37,083 nucleotides of DNA. Source: DATGFK01 sp040007395 (GTDB lineage: Bacteria > Chloroflexota > Anaerolineae > Aggregatilineales > UBA2796). The position numbers were made by a program, and so were the translations under genes. Shown one piece after another: positions 14,274 through 23,442 of the stretch. The notes beneath the pieces are model-generated. The model saw only the letters and a list, made by a program, of their open reading frames with translations. It made no database searches and was not told the DNA's origin. The stretch is taken from positions 1-37,083 of the forward strand of contig JBDTVG010000071.1 in assembly GCA_040007395.1 (NCBI GenBank). Reading direction: 5' to 3'. Every line of letters starts with the position of its first letter. Position 1 is the stretch's first letter.

Positions 14274-15518
14274 GTGTCGGACAAACCTAGCGTCCTTTAC
14301 ATCGAAGATGATAAGAATTCACGGGTGCTTGTGACTCGCGTTTTGCGCCAGAAATTTGAGGTCACAACTGCCCAGAATGGCCTCGAAGGGTTGGATTTCC
14401 TCAAGCGCCAAACCCCCGATATTGTTTTGACCGACTTGAATCTGCCCGATCTGAACGGCGATGTGATCGCCGCCCGCATTCGTACTATGACCGATAACAA
14501 AGTACCGATAGTCGCGATTACGGCGAATACAGATATGGCGTTCAAACACCGAGCAATGGCGGCGGGTTGTGTCGGCTACCTCACCAAACCAATCAATGTC
14601 GAGACTTTGGCAGACACCATCACGGAATTTCTAGATGGACATACCGAAAAGATCACAGACCTTGATCGCAACCGCGCTACCCAAGAAATTCAGGCCGATC
14701 TGACGCAGATGGTAGAGAAGACGCTACGACAGGTGCAGGAAGACAACACGTCACTGCGTAATCTCGAACGCGCCAAGACTGCTTTTCTTCAGCAGGTTTC
14801 GCATGAGTTGCGTACTCCACTGACCGTCCTTTCTGGCTATATCCAAATGCTCGATCAATCGCTGCAAAAAGAGCAGGAAGTAACCGCTTCCCATCGCGAT
14901 CTGGCAAAACATGCAGTGGAGAGCACCAAGCGTTTGCATATTCTGATGAACGAGATTGTCGTGATGGCTCGCTTGACCGCTGATCAGCTTGATGTGGCGA
15001 AGTCGCCCTTACGCTTCGATCTGGTCGCGCAGGAAGCGATTAGCGAATATGAGAAAGCATTTGAGCAACGCAAGCTCACTTTCGAGAAAACTGGCGAGGG
15101 CTGGTCTTCTGTTTTGCTAGCGGATTCTATGCTGCTGCGGATGGCATTTAGCAATTTGCTGAGCAATGCAATCAAAGCGACCCCCGACGGGGGCAAGATT
15201 ATCATGTCTGTCAACCGGGTAAAAAGTGTACTGGAGATCAAGCTGATTGACACCGGAGTTGGCGTTGAGCCAGAACATATGGCGCTGCTGTTCAAGCCAT
15301 TTTTTACGGCGATTGACGTGAGTCGGGGCAAGACTAGCAAAACGCAGTTTATGGGGATGGGCATGGGCATGGGTCTAACCATTGTAACCAAAGTAATTCA
15401 GGCACATGGTGGGCGGCTGTGGGCCGAAAGCCCCGGCTATGACGAGCAGACTTTTCCCGGTAGCACCTTTTACGTCTTGTTACCGCTACCTAATCAGCAG
15501 CCAGTTTCATCTACCTAG
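14274..15518 (+). CDS. Response regulator-histidine kinase fusion (REC-HisKA-HATPase)
   Basis: A 414-residue soluble signalling protein, GTG start with GGAAGG about 10 nt upstream. Residues 1-120 are a receiver domain with EDD (11-13), phospho-acceptor Asp54 in LTDLNLPD and Lys105 in LTKPI. After a helical linker, HisKA has the H-box His177 (VSHELRTPL). The ATPase domain has the N-box with Asn298 (FSNLLSNAIKAT), Asp326 in LIDTGVGV and a G2 box. The G2 box reads MGMGMGMGLTIV, with an extra Met-Gly repeat encoded by four ATGGGN units at 15351-15374. No membrane segment or output domain is present. Such inverted hybrids receive a phosphoryl signal and tune their own kinase. The gene converges on a four-gene signalling operon. 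Confidence 0.93.
   Translation: MSDKPSVLYIEDDKNSRVLVTRVLRQKFEVTTAQNGLEGLDFLKRQTPDIVLTDLNLPDLNGDVIAARIRTMTDNKVPIVAITANTDMAFKHRAMAAGCVGYLTKPINVETLADTITEFLDGHTEKITDLDRNRATQEIQADLTQMVEKTLRQVQEDNTSLRNLERAKTAFLQQVSHELRTPLTVLSGYIQMLDQSLQKEQEVTASHRDLAKHAVESTKRLHILMNEIVVMARLTADQLDVAKSPLRFDLVAQEAISEYEKAFEQRKLTFEKTGEGWSSVLLADSMLLRMAFSNLLSNAIKATPDGGKIIMSVNRVKSVLEIKLIDTGVGVEPEHMALLFKPFFTAIDVSRGKTSKTQFMGMGMGMGLTIVTKVIQAHGGRLWAESPGYDEQTFPGSTFYVLLPLPNQQPVSST
15351..15374 (+). repeat. Hexanucleotide ATGGGN repeat in kinase G2 box
   Basis: Four consecutive units ATGGGG, ATGGGC, ATGGGC, ATGGGT encode (Met-Gly)4. A change of one unit would add or remove two residues without breaking the frame. Confidence 0.85.
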
Positions 15519-15531
15519 ATTCTGAAGGTTG

Positions 15532-15549
15532 ACCCTAGTCATTTAGGGT
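15532..15549. terminator. Weak hairpin between convergent kinase genes
   Basis: ACCCTA (15532-15537) and TAGGGT (15544-15549) pair around a 6-base loop. The element spans the 20-bp gap and the stop codon of the minus-strand kinase. No uridine tract is present, so a terminator role is only possible. Confidence 0.3.
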
Positions 15550-16660
15550 TGGCTTCGTCCAAGAATGTTGTGGAAAAGGGCAACTGAACAGTAACGGTTG
15601 TCCCATGCTCAGGCACACTTTCGATGGAAAGCCTTCCGCCGTACATCTCGACAAGTTTTTGGGCGATCATTAAGCCTAACCCGGTTCCCTGCTGCTCATA
15701 CAACTTCCGCCCGAACTGCATATAAGCGCCAATTTGTCTTATTTCCTCTGGTGTCATGCCATGTCCTTTGTCGATGACACTCAGGGAAAACATATCGCCG
15801 CTAGCATCCGCGGTCACGCGCACAAGACTACCCTCATCGGAAAACTTGAAGGCATTCTCTACCAATTCCTGAACAATTTTGGCGAGACTCTCGTCAGAAA
15901 TTCGCAGCGTCGTATCGACGATTTTTAGGTCGAGGTCAGCCGAGCGTTCGTTTTCTTGTGCTGTCTGTAGCGCTGCGATTTCGATGGTTGATGCACATTG
16001 ATCGCATAAGGCTTCGTTCAACTGCGCTTGCTGTTCGGGATCGTGCATTATAAGCTCAATTTGTGCATAGAGTAGATAATGTTCAGCGAGTTTGTGCAGG
16101 CGCGTTCCTGCGGTGTGAATACGCTGTGCCATACTATATATGTCTTCTGGTGCAGCAGAATCACATTCGTCCATGAGGATCGTAGCGAAGCCCAAAATAC
16201 CGAACAGTGGGGTACGAAATTCATGCGGGAGTGAAAAGATGATGGACTGACGTAGGCTATTTAGCTGCCGATCATAGGCAGCGGAAATCGCAGATCGTTT
16301 CTCAAGGCGCAGACGTACCGCCGCTAGAAGTTCTGGCGCAGTAAAGGGTTTGGTCAGGTAATCGTCGGCTCCTAGATTCATACCCTTGCGAATATCAAAG
16401 CGGCTAGTTTTCGCAGTCAGGAAAATAAAGGGGATCGTCATCATATCGGGTTTGGTACGGAGTTCCGCCAGCACATCGTATCCGCTGAGATCGGGCATGG
16501 ACACATCACACACGATGAGATCGGGCATGAAGTCTATTGCCAGTTTCAGTCCCTCTTTTCCGTTAGTGGCTCCTCGAACGTCGAATTTCTCATATTTAAA
16601 GATTTCGATAATGTTTTCGAGGATTATGGTGTCATCTTCAATGGCAAGGATTTTAATCAT
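15539..16660 (-). CDS. Response regulator-histidine kinase fusion, last gene of signalling operon
   Basis: A 373-residue soluble REC-HisKA-HATPase protein. The start at 16660 is chosen over a longer frame because the receiver begins MIKILAIEDD, because GGAG lies about seven bases upstream, and because this gives an 8-bp overlap with the preceding gene. Receiver acceptor Asp52 is in VCDVSMPD, with Lys104 in LTKPF. The H-box is SLPHEFRTPLFGIL with His146. The ATPase domain shows VQELVENAFKFS, VIDKGHGM and a GTGLGLMIAQKLVEMYGG G2 box. The SLPHEFR form has proline before the histidine, a variant common in this receiver-kinase class. No output domain is present. Confidence 0.92.
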   Translation of the reverse strand: MIKILAIEDDTIILENIIEIFKYEKFDVRGATNGKEGLKLAIDFMPDLIVCDVSMPDLSGYDVLAELRTKPDMMTIPFIFLTAKTSRFDIRKGMNLGADDYLTKPFTAPELLAAVRLRLEKRSAISAAYDRQLNSLRQSIIFSLPHEFRTPLFGILGFATILMDECDSAAPEDIYSMAQRIHTAGTRLHKLAEHYLLYAQIELIMHDPEQQAQLNEALCDQCASTIEIAALQTAQENERSADLDLKIVDTTLRISDESLAKIVQELVENAFKFSDEGSLVRVTADASGDMFSLSVIDKGHGMTPEEIRQIGAYMQFGRKLYEQQGTGLGLMIAQKLVEMYGGRLSIESVPEHGTTVTVQLPFSTTFLDEANPK

Positions 16661-19085
16661 GGCTTGGCTCCAGTGGTAACTTAACGATAAACGTCGTGCC
16701 GTTGTTTTGTTTGCTCTCGAAGCTGATGCTGCCGCCGTGCAAAATGGCAGCTTTGTTGGCAATTGTCAATCCCAGCCCGGTTCCCTGAGCGACACCCACA
16801 TTGGTTGCCCGATGAAAGGCTTCAAACATATGCGGCTTATCGACTTCGGGAATGCCGATCCCCTCATCCTTGACAGTAAGCGTGACCCAGCCATCGACAC
16901 AGTCTAAACTAAAAGTTATTGTAGTTCTTTCTGGCGAATATTTGACCGCGTTGGTCAATAGGTTAGTTAAGATCTGGCGCAAGAGTTTTTCATCCACGAT
17001 GGCATTGGAAGTATCGCCTCGGCTCTCGAAGACAAATTTATGGGGACGAGTGGCAATCATCTCTATCTCTTCCAGTACCTCACGGCAAAAAGCTTCTAAA
17101 TCCATCGGTATTGGCTCAAAATCTAACTTCCCCGCTTCCGCTTGACTCAAGGTTAAGATCCCTTCCAACAAGTCGTTCATATTCTCGACAGTGGCTTGAA
17201 TCCTACGGAAGTGTAGCAGTTTCTTTTCGTCATCCATCCGACCACTGGCCATTTCGAGCAGTGATGCCGACGACAGGATAATCGATAATGGCGTGCGAAA
17301 TTCATGGGATGCCATCGAGACAAAGCGATCTTTAAGCTCGCTTAAGTGCTTTTCTTCTTCAAGTTCGTGTCCGATGATCTCGGCTGTCCGCCTAGCTTCT
17401 TCCGCTTGAATGCGTTCTGTCAGATCAATAGCGACTCCAATCACACCACTGATTTGATCGTGCTTGTCGAACATAGGCGAATACCGCACCTCATAGATCT
17501 GGCCTTTGGATAGCTCAAGGATCGTGGTGAATTGGTCGCCCGCCAATGCTTGCTGATAGTTCTCAACAATTTGTGGACTGTTGACGAAGGTTTCGGCGAG
17601 CGTGTGCCCAGTGGCTTGATTGGGTGGCAAGTTCAGAGCATCCATACCCCTGCCCTCAATCAACGTGACAATTTCGTCCCGATCAAAGGCAAATAAAATA
17701 ACGGGAACATTCGCCAGAATAAGCTGCAATTGAGCCTGACTCTCGCGCAGTGCTGTTTCGATGCGATAACGCTCGGCTCGCTCCCGTAGAGAGACAATCC
17801 CAAAGGCCAAGTCGTTCGCTAGTTGAGTCAGCAAGGTCACTCCTTGTGAATCAAAGGCCGATGAGTTGGTGGTGAGGATAGTCAGCACACCTATCGCTTG
17901 ATTATCGGTCATGAGGGGGAGGGCAATACAGGCCGTATAGCCACGTTGGATAGCTTCGTCACGCCACGGCGCATAGCTAGCATCGGTTAGAGTATCTCTG
18001 ACCACAGCAGGCTTGCCAGTTCGGATCGCCACCCCAGACGGCCCATAGCCTAATTCGTTTTCGCCCCAACTCACCTTAATTTTATTCAAGAAATCTTCTT
18101 CAAAACCAGCGTAGACGACAGGTTCTATCGTTTTCTCAGCATCATCTCTGGCGAACCCCACCCAAGCCATCTGGTATTCACCGACTTCAGTAATAATGTT
18201 ACAAGTCTCGTGCAATAATTCAGCTTCATCTGTGGCACGGATCATGGCTTCATTACATTTACTAATGGTTTCAAAAGCACGGTTTAGGCGGTGCAACTCC
18301 TGCTCGGCAATGATACGTTCAGTGACATCGCGAGCCACACCTTCCATCGCAATAATATATCGATTTGCATCATAGATATACACGAGCCGATTTTCGAGCC
18401 AAGCGATCCGACCATTTTTACAGCGCCATCGGAAGACAACTGGCTCCGGTGACGGCGCATCAGGGCGCAGCACTGGCAAGGTATCTGCGATGTCAACTGG
18501 AAAAACACGCTTATTGATAAGATCGGGATCGGCGTAGAATTCTTCCGGTGTATAGCCTGTAACGACCAATGCTGAAGGGTTGACATATTCAAAAGCTGCG
18601 GTAGGCAGGACACGATAACGATAAATCATTTCGGGAGCATTTTCTGACAAGCGTCGGAACCGAATTTCACTTTGGCGCAGCGCTTCGTCGGCCTCACGTT
18701 TTTCGGCGCGCAGTCGTTTGGCTTCCAGAGTGTTGAGGACGGCTGAACCCAACCGCGCCAGATGATCCTTGAGCAAGTAGTCGGCGGCCCCTTGCTTGAT
18801 GCATTCAACGGCAGCCTCTTCGCTAAGCGTCCCCGTGACGAAAATAATTGGAATATCTAACCCGCGTTCACGTACTAGTTCCAGCGCTCGCAGTGCGGTA
18901 AACTGCGGCATAGAATAATCTGCTAGGATAATATCGAAGGGATCGTTTAGTGCAGCGATAAACTCTGATTCCGTATACAACGAGGTGTATTCTGGCTCAA
19001 TACCTGACTGTTTCAACTCGTGTAGTATCAGTTTAAGATCAGGAAGGCGATCTTCAAGAATTAATATTTTCATCGATATAGGCAT
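16653..19085 (-). CDS. Multi-sensor histidine kinase (REC-PAS-GAF-PAS-HisKA-HATPase)
   Basis: An 810-residue soluble kinase. Receiver: residues 5-125, acceptor Asp56 in ILADYSMPQ; the usual Lys-Pro is Lys-Asp in YLLKDHLARL. PAS 1: about 140-262, ending RDVTERIIAEQ. GAF: about 275-435 (MAWVGFARDD, GVAIRTGKPAVV, ACIALPLMTDNQAIGVLTI). PAS 2: about 450-565, ending AIDLTERIQAEEARR. HisKA: His594 in MASHEFRTPL. ATPase: ILTNLLTNAVKYS, VKDEGIGIP, GTGLGLTIANKAAILHGG. All catalytic boxes are intact. The ATG at 19085 has GAGGTG five bases upstream. It starts 18 bp after the single-domain receiver gene and overlaps the following kinase gene by 8 bp. The signals sensed by PAS and GAF cannot be read from sequence. 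Confidence 0.93.
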   Translation of the reverse strand: MPISMKILILEDRLPDLKLILHELKQSGIEPEYTSLYTESEFIAALNDPFDIILADYSMPQFTALRALELVRERGLDIPIIFVTGTLSEEAAVECIKQGAADYLLKDHLARLGSAVLNTLEAKRLRAEKREADEALRQSEIRFRRLSENAPEMIYRYRVLPTAAFEYVNPSALVVTGYTPEEFYADPDLINKRVFPVDIADTLPVLRPDAPSPEPVVFRWRCKNGRIAWLENRLVYIYDANRYIIAMEGVARDVTERIIAEQELHRLNRAFETISKCNEAMIRATDEAELLHETCNIITEVGEYQMAWVGFARDDAEKTIEPVVYAGFEEDFLNKIKVSWGENELGYGPSGVAIRTGKPAVVRDTLTDASYAPWRDEAIQRGYTACIALPLMTDNQAIGVLTILTTNSSAFDSQGVTLLTQLANDLAFGIVSLRERAERYRIETALRESQAQLQLILANVPVILFAFDRDEIVTLIEGRGMDALNLPPNQATGHTLAETFVNSPQIVENYQQALAGDQFTTILELSKGQIYEVRYSPMFDKHDQISGVIGVAIDLTERIQAEEARRTAEIIGHELEEEKHLSELKDRFVSMASHEFRTPLSIILSSASLLEMASGRMDDEKKLLHFRRIQATVENMNDLLEGILTLSQAEAGKLDFEPIPMDLEAFCREVLEEIEMIATRPHKFVFESRGDTSNAIVDEKLLRQILTNLLTNAVKYSPERTTITFSLDCVDGWVTLTVKDEGIGIPEVDKPHMFEAFHRATNVGVAQGTGLGLTIANKAAILHGGSISFESKQNNGTTFIVKLPLEPSHD

Positions 19086-19103
19086 CGTATCACCTCGAAC
19101 TTA

Positions 19104-19562
19104 CTAGAATGGCGGTTGGTTCAGGAGCAGCCAGTAAAAACCTAACTGCCGCACGGCTTCAGTAAACTGTTCAAAATCGACGGGCTTGACGATATAGCTG
19201 TTAGTTCCAAGCGCATAGCTCTTAATAATATCGCTTTCTTCGTGCGATGAAGTCATCACCACCACTGGAATCTGGCGGGTGCGTGGGTCAGACTTGATGC
19301 GTTCAAGCACCGTCAATCCATCAACTTTGGGGAGTTTTAGATCGAGCAGTATCAGACGTGGGCCATTTTGGGGAGTGCGATCCGTGTACTTGCCCATACA
19401 GAAGAGATAGTCCAAGGCCTCGGCCCCATCCCGGACGACTTCGATATGGTTAGCGAGCTTGTACTTTTTGAATGCGTACAGGGCCAATTTTACGTCATCC
19501 GGGCTATCTTCGACGAGCAAAATCTCGGTTTGCTTATCGACAAATTTGTCATCATTTGTCAT
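19104..19562 (-). CDS. Single-domain response regulator (Rcp1-like)
   Basis: A 152-residue stand-alone receiver. The start at 19562 is set by GGAGAAGAG a few bases upstream and by the 11-bp overlap with the kinase gene. Acidic pocket EDSPDD is at residues 18-23, acceptor Asp74 in LLDLKLPKVDG, Thr/Ser pair in VVVMTSSHEE, and Lys in YIVKPVDFEQF. The insert LFCMGKYTDRTPQNGP before the acceptor strand is typical of the Rcp1-type receivers that partner phytochrome-like kinases with HAMP/PAS and the SYSVSHDLRAPL H-box, as encoded directly upstream. It is a probable phosphoryl carrier between the two kinases of this operon. It has no output domain. Confidence 0.93.
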   Translation of the reverse strand: MTNDDKFVDKQTEILLVEDSPDDVKLALYAFKKYKLANHIEVVRDGAEALDYLFCMGKYTDRTPQNGPRLILLDLKLPKVDGLTVLERIKSDPRTRQIPVVVMTSSHEESDIIKSYALGTNSYIVKPVDFEQFTEAVRQLGFYWLLLNQPPF

Positions 19563-22518
19563 TAGACTCTTCTCCAAGTGTAAAATAAAAGGTTGCGCCT
19601 TTATTGACTTCTGATTCGGCCCAGACCCGCCCATCATGGCGCTGAATCACCCGTTGGACAATGGCCAGCCCGACCCCTGTCCCTTCAAATTCTTCGGCAG
19701 TATGTAGGCGCTGAAATACACCAAATAGTTTATTCACATATTGCATATCAAAACCCGCACCGTTATCTTTGATATAGTAGGCTAGCGTGCCTTGTACAGT
19801 CTGACTGCCAATCTCTATACGTGGGTTATCACACTTGCTAGTGAACTTGACCGCATTCCCCAGCAAGTTGGCAAAAACCTGCTTGAGCAGTGCAGGATCA
19901 GCTTCGCACGGTGGCAAATCACCGATCACGATTTCGGCGTTTACCTGCCCTAGATCATCCACCGCCTTTTGTACGAACTCCCTCATATCGAGTGTTTGTT
20001 TCTGGATAGCTTTCCGCCCTAGCCGTGAAAATTGCAGCAGATCGTCGATCAAATGCCCCATCTTTATCCCATTAGCCGAGATCAATTCGAGGTACTCCAC
20101 TGCTTCGCTGGAAAGCTGCGGTGCGAAATCTTGCAGCAAAATGCGAGCAAACCCATTCACTGCCCGCAGCGGCGCACGCAGATCATGCGACACCGAGTAG
20201 CTGAAGGCTTCGAGTTCCTTATTGGCAACTTCGAGTTGAGTCGTGCGGGCGGTGACACGCTGTTCCAGTTCGAGATTCAGGCTGCGAATTTCCGCCTCGG
20301 CCTGTACTCGATCCGTAATATCGTTGCACATCTTCAGCGCCCCACTAAACTGCTGCGCACTATTGTAGATGGGATTTGTCGACAGCATAACCCACAGAAT
20401 CGACCCGTCTTTACGGGTAAAGCAAAAATCATACTGCTCGGCAATTCCCTGTTTGCGCCGTTCAAAGTGTTGTACTGCTTCTACACGAGCCACCTCATCC
20501 ATAAAATCATACAGGCGACGATCCATCATCTCTGCGACGCTGTAACCGAGCATGTCTGCCATATGCTGATTCACGTAGGTAGTTTTGGCTTCGGCATCAA
20601 GCACCCAGATCCCCTCCTGAGCCGTATCAACAAGAGTACGGTAGCGCTGCTCACTCTCGCGCAGTGCATCCTCGGCACGTTTGCGTTCGTCAATATCGCG
20701 GGTCGAAGTGATCAACTGGATAGTTTTACCATTGCTGTTCACAATAGGCTGCAAATGAGTCTCAACCCATATATACTCGCCAGATTTTTTACGCATCCGA
20801 TACGCCAGCGTAGTCGAAAGACCCCGGATGGACTGCTCACGTCCTTGCGAACGCACAAGCGCTAGATCGTCAGGATGGATCAGTGATCCTCCCTCAACGC
20901 CGATGAGTTCTTCGGGACTATAACCCAGCAGCCGTTCTGAAGAAGGGCTAACATAGATGAGCTTGCTATCTAATGAAGCAAGACAGACCAAATCGTTGAT
21001 ATTCTCTGCCAGCAATCGGTAACGGGCCTCACTAGCTTGCTGCGCGGCCTTCGCTTCTTCGCGAGACGTGACATCGACCATAATGCCCTGAAGCGCTGTA
21101 ATATCGCCGTGTTCGTCGCGAACAACTGCCGCTTCATTATGCAACCAGACAATCCGACCATCACGGGCAAACACACGATATTTCGCTTGAAATGGTTCTC
21201 CAGTGGTTAGACTATGCACCATGCCTGCTAACGCATTACCGCGATCCTCTGGATGAAGGTGAAATTCGATGAGGGTTGGGTTGTCGAACCATTCAGAACG
21301 TGGGTAGCCCAGCATTGACTCAACCTGCGGGCCGATATATATCATTCTGCGCTCTGGGGTAATTGTAATCCGATAGAGCACTGCGGGCACTTGTTCGACC
21401 AGTGCTCGATAGCGGGCTTCCGCCTCCTCCAATTGTGCATTGCGCTCATCAAGGACTTGCGCCATGCTATCGAAGGCCGTTGCCAATTGTCCTAATACAC
21501 CTGACTCATTGTGCAAATTGGCTCGGGCGTTCATATCGCCTGCGGCAAGCGCTTGAGCCGTATTAATAATCCTGTTAACTGGACGCAAAATCATCCGTGT
21601 GCTGCCGATCCATGTCGAAATGAAAGCTAACAACGTCGCCACCGCTACGCCGATCAGATAATTAGTGCGGGTCCGAGTCGCGGAGGCATAGGCGATCTCG
21701 ACGGGGATAGCAACAACAACGTAAATATCGCCGGGCTGGGCGACACGACTCAAAGTACTAAAAGCATAAATACGCAAAATGCCTTCGACATCAGTCGTTT
21801 CGAGTCCGCCTTGTCCATTACTACTAACCATTGCCTGAAACAATGGCGTATCCTTGAGAGTTTTTCCAGTTTGATCTATCGAAGCAGGAAAATGAGCCAG
21901 ATAAGTGCCACGCCGATCAACGATGCTCAAAATTGTGCCTTGAGGTAATTGAGCCTGCGAAATGTTTTTGTTCAGCCAGCCTAAATCCAAACCAAGCATC
22001 ACAACAGATTGAACGCCACCCACATCATTCATAACTGGGTAAGCCATGGGCAGCACGGCTTTGCCAGTAAGACGCCCAATCGCATATTCACCTACAGTGA
22101 ATGCATTATTTTCCAGAGCCTGTTTGAAGTAACCCCTATCGCTAACATTTGTAGCTTGTGTCAGTGCCAGACCACTACACCAAACATCACCCTTAAGATC
22201 AGCAACATAAAAATTGGTGTATTGTTTATACTGCGCAAGTATATTGCTTAGCAAAGTCGAACAGTTACCTTGTGTCCTGTCGCGCACACGGGGTAATTGG
22301 CTGAGTGTTACAAGAAGCTGTTGTCCATTATCGACGAGACTATCTTGGTTCAAGGCAGCAAATTGTGCCAGCAGCAGCGTGTTGTTTTGAACGGCATTGA
22401 TTGCAGATCGTTGTTGTTCTGCATTAATGTACAACGCCAGAACGAGGGTAGGTATCGTGGCAACAAAGAATAGTATTACCAAACGCCTACGTAGATCAGC
22501 GAAATAAAACTGTATCAT
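19552..22518 (-). CDS. Membrane histidine kinase (dCache-HAMP-PAS3-HisKA-HATPase)
   Basis: A 988-residue transmembrane sensor kinase, first gene of a four-gene operon. TM1 is about residues 13-31; an extracellular double-Cache-type sensor spans about 33-283 (FYVADLKGDVWCSG, SDRGYFKQALENNAFTVGEY); TM2 is about 287-305. HAMP follows (306-358: LRPVNRIINTAQALAAGDMNARA), then three PAS domains (about 366-487, 496-613, 622-737), a coiled coil, HisKA with His778 (SYSVSHDLRAPL) and an ATPase with FANLLGNAVKFT and GTGVGLAIVQRVIQRHDG. The H-box and C-terminus are of the phytochrome-like/Cph1 type. The ATG at 22518 is preferred over a TTG at 22530. It ends 11 bp inside the receiver gene. It probably senses a small external molecule via the Cache domain. 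Confidence 0.92.
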   Translation of the reverse strand: MIQFYFADLRRRLVILFFVATIPTLVLALYINAEQQRSAINAVQNNTLLLAQFAALNQDSLVDNGQQLLVTLSQLPRVRDRTQGNCSTLLSNILAQYKQYTNFYVADLKGDVWCSGLALTQATNVSDRGYFKQALENNAFTVGEYAIGRLTGKAVLPMAYPVMNDVGGVQSVVMLGLDLGWLNKNISQAQLPQGTILSIVDRRGTYLAHFPASIDQTGKTLKDTPLFQAMVSSNGQGGLETTDVEGILRIYAFSTLSRVAQPGDIYVVVAIPVEIAYASATRTRTNYLIGVAVATLLAFISTWIGSTRMILRPVNRIINTAQALAAGDMNARANLHNESGVLGQLATAFDSMAQVLDERNAQLEEAEARYRALVEQVPAVLYRITITPERRMIYIGPQVESMLGYPRSEWFDNPTLIEFHLHPEDRGNALAGMVHSLTTGEPFQAKYRVFARDGRIVWLHNEAAVVRDEHGDITALQGIMVDVTSREEAKAAQQASEARYRLLAENINDLVCLASLDSKLIYVSPSSERLLGYSPEELIGVEGGSLIHPDDLALVRSQGREQSIRGLSTTLAYRMRKKSGEYIWVETHLQPIVNSNGKTIQLITSTRDIDERKRAEDALRESEQRYRTLVDTAQEGIWVLDAEAKTTYVNQHMADMLGYSVAEMMDRRLYDFMDEVARVEAVQHFERRKQGIAEQYDFCFTRKDGSILWVMLSTNPIYNSAQQFSGALKMCNDITDRVQAEAEIRSLNLELEQRVTARTTQLEVANKELEAFSYSVSHDLRAPLRAVNGFARILLQDFAPQLSSEAVEYLELISANGIKMGHLIDDLLQFSRLGRKAIQKQTLDMREFVQKAVDDLGQVNAEIVIGDLPPCEADPALLKQVFANLLGNAVKFTSKCDNPRIEIGSQTVQGTLAYYIKDNGAGFDMQYVNKLFGVFQRLHTAEEFEGTGVGLAIVQRVIQRHDGRVWAESEVNKGATFYFTLGEESNDK

Positions 22519-22849
22519 GTGTATTACCAACCATGACGAATAGGATCTTGATCTTGCTGCCTAAATGTGCTAGTCATGTTTTACAGACTTTTTACAAGTT
22601 TTTTTAGAAATTTATATTAGTTTGGGTTTATCGGACGACAATTGAGGTGTCTGAGTACAATTTGTTGAGGGGTGAGGGTGTGCGACGTGTGATTTTGAGA
22701 TGGCTTTTACGATACGTATGCAGACACATTAAAAGAATATCATATAATATATTTACAACTAACGAAACCATTAGCAGCATTTTGTTACGGCAATGTAACT
22801 TTTACTACCAATGGTTTGTGGCTGATAATTTGACTCTACAGGGAGTTTG
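22519..22849. other. Non-coding gap between sensor kinase and DUF3291 gene
   Basis: An AT-rich stretch of 331 bases. On the minus strand it must contain the promoter of the four-gene signalling operon; a TATAAA-like box corresponds to 22611-22616 (plus strand TTTATA), about 95 bases before the kinase start. On the plus strand a perfect TATAAT occurs at 22743-22748 without a following gene. A short plus-strand frame at 22647-22916 shows no family features. No RNA gene is recognised. Confidence 0.5.
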
Positions 22850-23326
22850 CTACTTCGGCATTTTGGGTTTGGGTACTTGGGGCATAGGGAATTGTGTTTT
22901 GAAAGTGAAGGCATAGGCTGTTGAGCCATTGAGATGAAGATGATCCAATCGCGCTTTGGCTTCTTCTGCTGTCGGAATTTGACCCGCTTCGATCCACCAT
23001 AGGGCAAGATACGGCGTGTCGAGACGCTCAAACCACTCTTTGCGGCGTGAAATTAATTTACTGTGCTGCGTGCGAAAGCTGAACGCAAACAGCGTCTCAA
23101 TCGACTCCCACATCGTCAAGTTAACAATGATCCGTTCATCGTCGTAGACACGAATTGAGGTTGCATCGCCTTCGTCAGTCTTCAAGCGCCACACAAATCC
23201 GGGAGATGCCTCTGCCATGCTGTTAAAGTGGTCAAGCTGTGCGGCAAAATCTGCCATGATGGGGTGATCTAGCGGCGCGTGCATCCGGGCGATATTGACC
23301 TCTACAAGATGAAAAATTTGACTCAT
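22850..23326 (-). CDS. DUF3291 protein
   Basis: A 158-residue soluble protein of the DUF3291 family, related to dimeric alpha-beta barrel monooxygenase-like folds. Family features are HLVEVNIARMHAPLDHPIMADF at the N-terminus, ASPGFVWRLKTDEGDATSI, VNLTMWESIETLFAFSFRTQHSKLISRRKEWFE, and YLALWWIEAGQIPTAEEAKARLDHL. The activity is unknown. The start at 23326 with GAGGTT upstream is chosen over a frame beginning at 23392. The C-terminus carries a Pro/Lys-rich tail, PMPQVPKPKMPK, beyond the usual end of the family. It is monocistronic. Confidence 0.88.
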   Translation of the reverse strand: MSQIFHLVEVNIARMHAPLDHPIMADFAAQLDHFNSMAEASPGFVWRLKTDEGDATSIRVYDDERIIVNLTMWESIETLFAFSFRTQHSKLISRRKEWFERLDTPYLALWWIEAGQIPTAEEAKARLDHLHLNGSTAYAFTFKTQFPMPQVPKPKMPK

Positions 23327-23442
23327 CACAACCTCATCTAGAAATGTACAAATTTGTCGGTCAAGGTTAAAGTATCCGCTATGGTGATACATTGATCATA
23401 ACGCATGTGTTTTGGACAGCAAATCTAAGTTAGTTGTGTGTT

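Noticed and set aside
20032..20865. 277-codon plus-strand frame inside the membrane kinase gene
   Set aside because: Antisense to PAS3/HisKA coding sequence with intact motifs; no sign of an independent protein.
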